Shown here in pieces: positions 28,085-35,340 of a stretch of DNA of 35,340 bases (positions are counted from its first letter, which is position 1; each line of letters starts with the position of its first letter). A program made the position numbers and the translations under genes. The notes under the pieces are model-generated. The model saw only the letters and a program-made list of their open reading frames with translations. It searched no databases and had not been told where the DNA came from. This DNA comes from Synergistaceae bacterium (GTDB taxonomy: Bacteria; Synergistota; Synergistia; Synergistales; Synergistaceae), in NCBI GenBank assembly GCA_031289955.1, contig JAITOL010000005.1, positions 1 to 35,340 of the forward strand, in the 5' to 3' direction.

Positions 28085-29932
28085 ATGCAAAATATGACGG
28101 AAGAGACAAATAAAAAACATCAGGCCGCGCTTCTGTGGAAGCTCTCGCGCGGCTCCAGGGCGCTATACGCGGTCGCGTTCGCGTCCATGCTGATGGCGGT
28201 CGCGTGCAATTTTATGACGCCGCAGCTGATACGTTATCTCGTGGACAGCGTCAGCGGAGCGCCGGTAGAGCGGATGCCCATCGTGTCGTCGCTCGTGGCT
28301 TTGGCGGGGCTCGCGCCGGAAACCGTGGCCCAGAGAGGAAACATGGCGCGCGTCGTGATGCTGGTGATCGCCGTATCTGCGTTCGGGGGGATTTTCAACC
28401 TGACATACCGAAGATCGCTCGTCATGGGCGCCGAAGGACTCGTAAAGCGCCTGAGGGATCGCCTTTATTCCCATATCCAGCGCCTTCCGTACTCGTGGCA
28501 CATAACGATACAGACAGGGGATATCGTGCAGCGATGCACGTCGGACGTCGAAATCGTCCGGAGCTTCGTTTCGAACCAGCTCATAGAGATCGTCCGGGCC
28601 ATTTCCCTCGCCGTGTTCGCCTACTGCATACTGTTTTCGATGAACGTGCCAATGGCCGCCGCGTCCCTCGCGTTCCTGCCGATAGTGTTCGTTTACTCCT
28701 TCATCTTTCTGCGCGACACCTCGATACGTTTCCTGGCGGCGGACGAGGCGGAGGGGCAGCTTCTCGCCATAGCTCAGGAAAATTTCTCGGGCGTGCGGGT
28801 CGTGCGGGCCTTCGGCCGCGAGCGTTACGAGGCGGATCGATTCGCCTCCCAGAACCAGCTCTACGCGGAACTATGGATGAAACTGGGCAAAATGCTGAGC
28901 ACATACTGGGCCGCCGGAGACATGCTCACCGGGCTTCAGATGATAGCGATATGCGTGACCGGAATATACCAGGCATCGCGCGGAGGCATCACCATAGGCG
29001 AATTCATGGTGTTTCTGACGTACAACGCCATGATAATCTGGCCGGTCCGCGGACTCGGCAGGGTTCTGGCCGAAGCGGGAAAGACGTTCGTATCCCTGGG
29101 GCGGCTGGAGGAGATATTCAACTCCCCAACGGAGTCCGACCCCGAGTCGGCCCTCGACGCGCCGATTGCCGGCGACATCGAGTTCGACCATGTTTCGTTC
29201 GCCTACGAGAACGCGCCTATTCTGCGCGACGTATCCTTCACCGTGAGCGAGGGCACGACGCTCGGCATACTCGGAGCTACCGGATCGGGCAAGACGACGG
29301 TGGCGCACCTCCTGTGCAGGCTGTACGACCTGGGAGAGGGCGAGGGGGAGATACGCATAGGAGGCGTAGACATACGGCGCCTCAAGCGCTCGCTCGTGCG
29401 GAAAAGCGTGGGCATAGTCCTTCAGGAGCCGTTCCTGTACTCCCGCACGATAGCTGAGAACGTGGCGAGCCTGTCGAAGCATTATTCGCTCGAGCAGATA
29501 AAGGAGGCGGCCTCCATATCGCAGGTCGACGACGCGATAGAGCAGTTCGCCCACAACTACGACACCCTGGTCGGAGAGCGCGGCGTAACGCTGTCCGGAG
29601 GCCAGAAACAGCGGGTCGCGATAGCGCGCACGATCCTGAAGGCCCCTCCCATCATGATATTCGACGACTCGCTCTCCGCCGTGGATACAGAGACGGATTC
29701 GAGGATAAGAGCCGCCTTGCGCGACCGGGTGCGGGGCGTCACGACAATAATAATATCGCACAGGATAACGTCGATCTCCGGAGCGGACAAAATCATCGTC
29801 ATGGAGAACGGACGGATAATAGAGATGGGCTCTCCCGCGGAGCTGGAGACATTCGGCGGCGTATACGGCAGGATACTCGACACGCAGCGCCTCGTGGTCG
29901 ACGAGACGGACGAAGGGGGCGACCGGACATGA
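28085..29932 (+). CDS. ABC exporter subunit (TMD-NBD), degenerate Walker B
   Basis: Walker A 'GATGSGKTT', signature 'LSGGQKQR', Walker B 'IMIFDDSLSAVD'. Confidence 0.96.
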   Translation: MQNMTEETNKKHQAALLWKLSRGSRALYAVAFASMLMAVACNFMTPQLIRYLVDSVSGAPVERMPIVSSLVALAGLAPETVAQRGNMARVVMLVIAVSAFGGIFNLTYRRSLVMGAEGLVKRLRDRLYSHIQRLPYSWHITIQTGDIVQRCTSDVEIVRSFVSNQLIEIVRAISLAVFAYCILFSMNVPMAAASLAFLPIVFVYSFIFLRDTSIRFLAADEAEGQLLAIAQENFSGVRVVRAFGRERYEADRFASQNQLYAELWMKLGKMLSTYWAAGDMLTGLQMIAICVTGIYQASRGGITIGEFMVFLTYNAMIIWPVRGLGRVLAEAGKTFVSLGRLEEIFNSPTESDPESALDAPIAGDIEFDHVSFAYENAPILRDVSFTVSEGTTLGILGATGSGKTTVAHLLCRLYDLGEGEGEIRIGGVDIRRLKRSLVRKSVGIVLQEPFLYSRTIAENVASLSKHYSLEQIKEAASISQVDDAIEQFAHNYDTLVGERGVTLSGGQKQRVAIARTILKAPPIMIFDDSLSAVDTETDSRIRAALRDRVRGVTTIIISHRITSISGADKIIVMENGRIIEMGSPAELETFGGVYGRILDTQRLVVDETDEGGDRT

Positions 29933-31740
29933 CGAACCGGACCGACGAAGAGACGGAAAGACCGTTCGACCTGAGAACATGGTACGCGATGGGGACGTTC
30001 TTCAAGCCGTTCAGACGCCTTCTCGTCAGAATTGCCGTTCTCATGACAGTGAGCTCCGTCGTCGATGTGCTCATACCCCTGTACCAGAAGTACGTCATCG
30101 ACAATTACATATTCGCCAGAAGCGGAAGCGGCATCATGATCGTCGCGTCCACAGGCATAGCCATGCTCATCGTGCAGTTCGCCGCCACCGTGCTGTTCAC
30201 GAGGGCGGCGATAAGGGTGGAAATGGGATTTTCGCGCGACCTCAAGAAAGCGTGTTTCGACCATCTCCAGACGCTGTCGCTCTCTTTTTACAACACGACG
30301 CCCGTCGGCTATATAATAGCGCGGGTCATGTCGGACACGGACAAGATAGGGCTCCTCGTGGCGTGGGGGCTCGTCGCTCTCGTGTGGGGGCTCTCGTACA
30401 TCGTCTTCGCTATCGCCGCGATGCTCATACTCGACTTCAGGCTCGGCATATGGCTCGCCGGCACGATCCCCTTCATGCTGATCGTTACGACGTGGTTCCA
30501 AAATAACATCCTGCGTCACAACAGGACGGTTCGGCGCACGAACTCGCTCATCACCGGATCGTTCAACGAGGGCATACTCGGGGCGCGCACGTCGAAGACA
30601 CTCGCGATAGAGGACATCAATATATCGGAGTTCGCTGACCTCACCGGCAAAATGTACGGCGGCACGGTGCGCGCCGCAACGTGGAGCGCCGTCTACACGC
30701 CGCTCATGCTGATGTTCGGCTCGTTCGCCATCGCCATGATAATGGCGAACGGGCTCGGATTCGTGGCGCGGGGGACAATAGCGTTCGGAACCCTGTCGGC
30801 GATGATCTCGTACGCCGTGAACATTTTCGAACCGATCCAGCACCTGTCGAATATATTTTCCGAGGCGACGGCGACGCAGGCCAATATCGAGCGAGTCGAG
30901 GCCCTCTTGAAACACTCCCCTGAGATAAAAGACTCCCCGGAGGTCACGGCGGTATACGGAGACAGCTTCGAGCCGAAACGCGAAAACTGGGAGCCCCTCG
31001 TGGGCGATATAGAGTTCGAAGACGTCACGTTCAAATACCCCGACGGGGAGGAGTATGTGCTGGAGCATTTCAACCTGCGCGTGCCGGCCGGCACGTGCGT
31101 CGCCATTGTGGGCGAGACCGGGGCGGGAAAATCGACTCTCGTCAACCTCGTCTGCCGGTTTTACGAGCCGACGCGAGGCAGGATACTGATAGACGGCAGG
31201 GACTATCGCGAACGCTCTCAGCTCTGGCTGCACTCGAACATAGGCTATGTGCTCCAGAGCCCGCATCTTTTTTCCGGCACGGCGCGCGACAACATCCGCT
31301 ATGGAAAGCAGGACGCCGCGGACGAAGAGATCATGGAGTCACTGAGGCTCGTTTCGGCCGGAGACGTGATAAACAAGCTGCCGCAGGGCCTCGACAGCGA
31401 CGTTGGAGAGGGCGGCGACAGGCTCTCGACCGGCGAAAAACAGCTGCTGTCATTCGCCCGCGCGGTTCTGGCCGATCCCCGTATTTTAGTCCTCGATGAG
31501 GCGACGTCGTCCATCGACACGGAGACGGAGCGGCGCATCCAGAACGCCGTATCGAAGATACTGACGGGCAGGACGTCGTTCCTGATAGCCCACAGGCTCT
31601 CCACCATAAAGATGGCCGACCTGATCCTCGTGATTCGCGACGGGAAGATAATAGAACAGGGCACGCACAGGGAACTGCTGCGCAAAAAAGGCTACTACCT
31701 GCGGCTATATTCCATGCAGTACGAAAGCGAGATACTGTAG
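29929..31740 (+). CDS. ABC exporter partner subunit (TMD-NBD), non-canonical signature
   Basis: Walker A 'GETGAGKST', signature 'LSTGEKQ', Walker B 'ILVLDEATSSID'. ATGA overlap with the upstream gene. Confidence 0.96.
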   Translation: MTNRTDEETERPFDLRTWYAMGTFFKPFRRLLVRIAVLMTVSSVVDVLIPLYQKYVIDNYIFARSGSGIMIVASTGIAMLIVQFAATVLFTRAAIRVEMGFSRDLKKACFDHLQTLSLSFYNTTPVGYIIARVMSDTDKIGLLVAWGLVALVWGLSYIVFAIAAMLILDFRLGIWLAGTIPFMLIVTTWFQNNILRHNRTVRRTNSLITGSFNEGILGARTSKTLAIEDINISEFADLTGKMYGGTVRAATWSAVYTPLMLMFGSFAIAMIMANGLGFVARGTIAFGTLSAMISYAVNIFEPIQHLSNIFSEATATQANIERVEALLKHSPEIKDSPEVTAVYGDSFEPKRENWEPLVGDIEFEDVTFKYPDGEEYVLEHFNLRVPAGTCVAIVGETGAGKSTLVNLVCRFYEPTRGRILIDGRDYRERSQLWLHSNIGYVLQSPHLFSGTARDNIRYGKQDAADEEIMESLRLVSAGDVINKLPQGLDSDVGEGGDRLSTGEKQLLSFARAVLADPRILVLDEATSSIDTETERRIQNAVSKILTGRTSFLIAHRLSTIKMADLILVIRDGKIIEQGTHRELLRKKGYYLRLYSMQYESEIL

Positions 31741-31768
31741 GCGGCAGAGACTACTTGTATACGAGGGA

Positions 31769-33139
31769 ATGTTGAAAATGGAAAAATACGATCTCATAAT
31801 ACTCGGCGGCGGCCCCGCCGGCTATACGGCGGCGGACAGGGCTTCCGAGGGGGGGATGAGCGTCGCACTCTTCGAGGGGCGCTCTCTCGGGGGGACGTGT
31901 CTCAACGAGGGCTGTATCCCCACGAAAACTATGCTTTACTCCGCGAAGCTGTACGAGGGCGCTTTGAAGAGCGAGCCCTACGGCGTCAAATGCGGCGTCG
32001 CCACGCTCGACCACGGAGCCGTATTGAAGCGCAAGGATAAAGTGGTGAAAATCCTCACCGCCGGAGTCGCGTCGAAAATGAAGTCGCGCGGGGTCGTCGT
32101 GATGAGCCGAAGGGCGCGCGTGACCGGGAAAACCGGCGACGGATACGCGGTGACGGACGGAGTACGCGAGTATGTGGGGACGAGGCTGCTCATAGCGACT
32201 GGCTCGGAGGCCGTCATACCTCCCATACCGGGAACGCGCGAGGGGCTCGAATCCGGGCACGTCATCACGAGCAAAGAGGCGCTGTCGGCGCGCGAAATTC
32301 CGCCACTCCTCGTCGTCGTGGGAGGAGGCGTGATCGGGCTCGAACTGGCGTGTTATTTCCACGCGGCGGGCTCGCGCGTCACCGTCGTCGAGATGCTTGA
32401 CAAAATAGCGGGGCCCGCCGAGGCCGATGTCTCCAAAATACTCCTGGGCAACCTGAAAAAACGCGGGATCGAATTCCGGCTCGGACGCCATGTGACTGGC
32501 ATCGAACCGGGCAAGTCGGTAATCACTGAGGAAGAGGTCATAGGCGCGGATAAAGTCCTGCTGGCGATAGGAAGAAAACCGTCGTTCGACGGAGCGGGGA
32601 TCGAGAACATCGGGGTGAGAACCGCTGGAGGCGCGATACCGACGGACGAGCGCATGAGGACGAACGCGCCCGACGTCTACGCGGCCGGGGACGTGACCGG
32701 GCGCGTCATGCTCGCCCACGCCGCCTACCGAGAGGCCGAGGTCGCGGTGAACGACATGCTTGACATTCCCGACGCGATGAGATACGACGCGATTCCGTCC
32801 GTGATCTACACGAACCCGGAGGTCGCGTGCGTCGGCGAGACCGAGGAGAGCGCATCCGCGAAGGGGTTGTCCGTCAAGGTCGTCACGCTCTCCATGAGAT
32901 ACTCCGGACGATACATGGCGGAAAATGAGGGCGGAGACGGCATATGCAAAGTCGTGGCGTCTTCGGACGATGGACGCCTGCTCGGGGTTCACATGATAAA
33001 CAACCACGCGGCCGAAATAATAGCGTCCGCCGCGATGATGATAGACCTCGGGCGTCCGGCTTCCGAACTGCGCAGGCTGATATTTCCGCACCCGACGGCC
33101 GGCGAGATAATACGCGAAGCCCTGTTCGCGTTGGAATGA
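31769..33139 (+). CDS. lpdA: Dihydrolipoamide dehydrogenase
   Basis: 'LGGGPAGYTAADRASEGG', redox motif 'GGTCLNEGCIPTK', C-terminal 'HPTAGEIIREAL'. Confidence 0.93.
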   Translation: MLKMEKYDLIILGGGPAGYTAADRASEGGMSVALFEGRSLGGTCLNEGCIPTKTMLYSAKLYEGALKSEPYGVKCGVATLDHGAVLKRKDKVVKILTAGVASKMKSRGVVVMSRRARVTGKTGDGYAVTDGVREYVGTRLLIATGSEAVIPPIPGTREGLESGHVITSKEALSAREIPPLLVVVGGGVIGLELACYFHAAGSRVTVVEMLDKIAGPAEADVSKILLGNLKKRGIEFRLGRHVTGIEPGKSVITEEEVIGADKVLLAIGRKPSFDGAGIENIGVRTAGGAIPTDERMRTNAPDVYAAGDVTGRVMLAHAAYREAEVAVNDMLDIPDAMRYDAIPSVIYTNPEVACVGETEESASAKGLSVKVVTLSMRYSGRYMAENEGGDGICKVVASSDDGRLLGVHMINNHAAEIIASAAMMIDLGRPASELRRLIFPHPTAGEIIREALFALE

Positions 33140-33260
33140 CCGGTTTCTTCCGGAGCGGGGAAAGCATATGCTGATGGGGGCGAAACTTGGCGGTCGGGAG
33201 CGACTGTGTTTTGGACATCCGTCGCGTCCATTGAGGCGTTCGGCCTCGCGGTAACCCGCG

Positions 33261-34121
33261 TCAGCCGATCTGACGCGACATCCTTTCCGCCGCGTCGACC
33301 ACGTGCGAGACAAGCACGGACGTAGTGACGGAACCCACGCCGCCCGGCACCGGAGTCACAGCTCCGACGATGCCCTCCGCAGCCTCGTAGTCAACGTCTC
33401 CGCACAGAGTTCCGTCGTCCCGCACGTTGATGCCGACGTCTATCACGACCTGCCCTGGCGCGAGGTAATCGCGCCCGATCATGGCCTCCCGACCGGCCGA
33501 TACGACCAGAATATCCGCGCTCCGGCAGACTTCAGGCATATTCTCCGTGCGGGTGTGGCACATGGTCACCGTCGCGTCGCCCGCAAGCAGCATCATAGCG
33601 ACCGGACGCCCCACTACGAGGCTGCGCCCGACCACGACGGCGCGCTTTCCCTTCATGTCTATTCCGTAATATTTCAGCATCTCAATACAGGCCTGAGCGG
33701 TACAGGGGGAATATCCCCCCTCAAGGCCGGTGAACACCCCGCAGAGCGATACGTCCGTGACCCCGTCGACGTCTTTTTGGGGAACTATAGCGTTGCGAAC
33801 GAGTTTGTCGTTCATATATTTCGGCAGAGGGCGGAACAGCAGCGCCCCGTGAACCGACGGATCGCCGCTCAGCCCATGCAGGATATCGACCAGGCGGCGC
33901 TCGGCACAATCGCCGGGCAACGCCATATTGCGGACGCTGACCCCGACGGACGAACATCTTTTCATAACCCCGCGCTCGTACGCGATATCGTCGGGCCTGT
34001 CGCCGACGCGCACAACGGCGAGCGCCGGTTGGACGCCGGAAGAGACAAGGGCCGCCGCGCGCGACGCGGCGGTCAGTTCAATCGACCTGGCTACGGGAAT
34101 CCCCTTCAACACATCAGCCAT
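33261..34121 (-). CDS. folD: FolD-like methylene-THF dehydrogenase/cyclohydrolase, variant active site
   Basis: 'KDVDGVTDVSLCGVFTG', 'CTAQACIEMLKYYGIDMKGKRAVVVGRSLVVGRPVAMMLL', 'DVGINV', 'VTPVPGGVGSVTTSVL'. Confidence 0.9.
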   Translation of the reverse strand: MADVLKGIPVARSIELTAASRAAALVSSGVQPALAVVRVGDRPDDIAYERGVMKRCSSVGVSVRNMALPGDCAERRLVDILHGLSGDPSVHGALLFRPLPKYMNDKLVRNAIVPQKDVDGVTDVSLCGVFTGLEGGYSPCTAQACIEMLKYYGIDMKGKRAVVVGRSLVVGRPVAMMLLAGDATVTMCHTRTENMPEVCRSADILVVSAGREAMIGRDYLAPGQVVIDVGINVRDDGTLCGDVDYEAAEGIVGAVTPVPGGVGSVTTSVLVSHVVDAAERMSRQIG

Positions 34122-34146
34122 CGAACCAAACCTCCCAATATGTATT

Positions 34147-35271
34147 TTATTCCCGAACCAAATCTATGACGGTCACCTCGGGCGGCGCGAACATTCGGAT
34201 CGGCGGCCCCCAGAAACCGGTTCCATTGCTGACGTAGACATAGCTTTCGCCGCGTTTCGACAGACCCTGCGTAAAGTCATAGTGTCTGTGCATGGAGGCG
34301 TTGAACAGCCATATCTGCCCACCGTGCGTGTGTCCGGAGAGCTGAAGGTCAAACTTCCCCTCGCTGTTTTCGGGAACCTGCGGGCGATGCTTCAACAGAA
34401 GCACAAAGAGGTCGTCCGGAACTTCGAGCGTCAACGGCCATCGTTCGGCCATATCGTCCAGACCGACTATGGCGATGCCTCCCGCCTGTGCCGCTTGGCC
34501 TTCGAGGAGGGTTAAACCAGAGCGTTTGATATAATCTACAGCTTGGTCTATATCACGGGCGTATTCGTGATTTCCCGTGACAGCGAACGCTCCATACTTC
34601 GCGCCGTGCGAGGCCACAAGCTCGGACTCCCTGGAGCGGTGATCCATATTTCCATCCACCAGATCGCCGGTTACGACGAAAATGTCCGGCTCGGCGGAGC
34701 GAACGATTTCCATGGCGCGCTCGAGATGTCCCGCCCAGTACAGCCCTCCGATGTGAATGTCGCTTATTTGCACTATCCTCAAGCGTTCCGTTCCGGCTGG
34801 GAGCTTATCGGCAGGAATGACGAGATCGACTCGCCTGACGCGCGACGCCTCGAAGAACCCATAGAGCGACACGCAAAAAACCACGACGAGCGTAAAAACA
34901 GCTGAACGGCGAGGAGTGATGAACGATTCCGCGTTATTTCCAACCGTCCGATCCCGCAGCATAAGGCACAGTTTCAGCACATCGGTCAATACAAGGGATG
35001 ACGCGGCCATTCCCACTATCACAAAATCAGTGATCGTCAGGGCAAAAAGAATTTCAGAAACACGAGCGCCGGAATCTATCATGTCATAGCGCAGCGCCAG
35101 AGGAAATGCCGATATGAATGTGGCCCAGGCGAAATATGCGAACGAGCCTACCGGCAGCCGTTTTTCAACGAAACATTGGCGAAATTTCCAATAAACATAA
35201 ATATGCAGAATATAAAAAGTCAGCAGGACAAAAGGATCCATGTACGAAAATGAAAAACCCATCGGCGGCAT
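34147..35271 (-). CDS. Membrane-anchored metallophosphoesterase (YaeI-like)
   Basis: N-terminal TM segments; 'QISDIHIGG', 'VTGDLVDGN', 'VTGNHEYARD', 'LSGHTHGGQIW'. Confidence 0.92.
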   Translation of the reverse strand: MPPMGFSFSYMDPFVLLTFYILHIYVYWKFRQCFVEKRLPVGSFAYFAWATFISAFPLALRYDMIDSGARVSEILFALTITDFVIVGMAASSLVLTDVLKLCLMLRDRTVGNNAESFITPRRSAVFTLVVVFCVSLYGFFEASRVRRVDLVIPADKLPAGTERLRIVQISDIHIGGLYWAGHLERAMEIVRSAEPDIFVVTGDLVDGNMDHRSRESELVASHGAKYGAFAVTGNHEYARDIDQAVDYIKRSGLTLLEGQAAQAGGIAIVGLDDMAERWPLTLEVPDDLFVLLLKHRPQVPENSEGKFDLQLSGHTHGGQIWLFNASMHRHYDFTQGLSKRGESYVYVSNGTGFWGPPIRMFAPPEVTVIDLVRE

Positions 35272-35340
35272 CTCCCTGACTTCTGTATTTCACCCACCCA
35301 AACATTATAGTTTCATAATTTATTTTTTACGGCGCGATCT

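Noticed and set aside
29557-31266. 569-aa minus-strand ORF opposite the ABC exporter genes
   Set aside because: It is antisense to two convincing ABC genes and spans their junction. The sequence is low-complexity (Arg/His/Tyr-rich) with no recognisable motif; it reflects codon bias in high-GC DNA.
31751-33313. 520-aa minus-strand ORF opposite lpdA
   Set aside because: Fully antisense to a well-supported lpdA; the composition is typical of a shadow ORF.
1-35340. CRISPR arrays, tRNA/rRNA genes, transposons or prophage genes
   Set aside because: Looked for in intergenic spaces, which are short; no direct-repeat arrays, cloverleaf-like sequences or transposase motifs were seen.

Overview
The window is a GC-rich bacterial chromosome segment with dense, mostly co-oriented genes. 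FabK-only fatty-acid synthesis, FapR and the gene neighbourhood hint at an anaerobe such as Synergistota or Clostridia; this placement is inference only. Left to right it contains: a truncated MmeI/YeeA-type DNA methyltransferase running off the left edge (absent from the ORF track); a degenerate ZnuA-like protein; a fatty-acid operon transcribed leftward (fapR-plsX-fabH-fabK-fabD-fabG-acpP-fabF-rnc); rubrerythrin; an M48 protease; feoAB; tex; a glycyl-radical enzyme; a Crp/Fnr regulator and a divergent ferredoxin-type protein; two tandem hybrid histidine kinases; a REC-GGDEF regulator; a Ppx/GppA phosphatase; a membrane protein with a degenerate GGDEF domain; a 3-methyladenine DNA glycosylase; a heterodimeric ABC exporter; a dihydrolipoamide dehydrogenase; a FolD homologue; and a metallophosphoesterase. 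No CRISPR array, tRNA, rRNA or transposase was seen. The best leads are enzymes whose catalytic motifs appear altered: the GRE with Gly where the thiyl Cys is expected, FolD lacking the catalytic Lys and Gln, paired kinases with an altered G2 box, and a GNDEV pseudo-GGDEF. Several precise regulatory sites also stand out: a FapR operator, a PerR-like box, a Crp/Fnr palindrome at about -41.5, and an acpP-fabF hairpin. All homology statements are from memory of the families; no searches were run.
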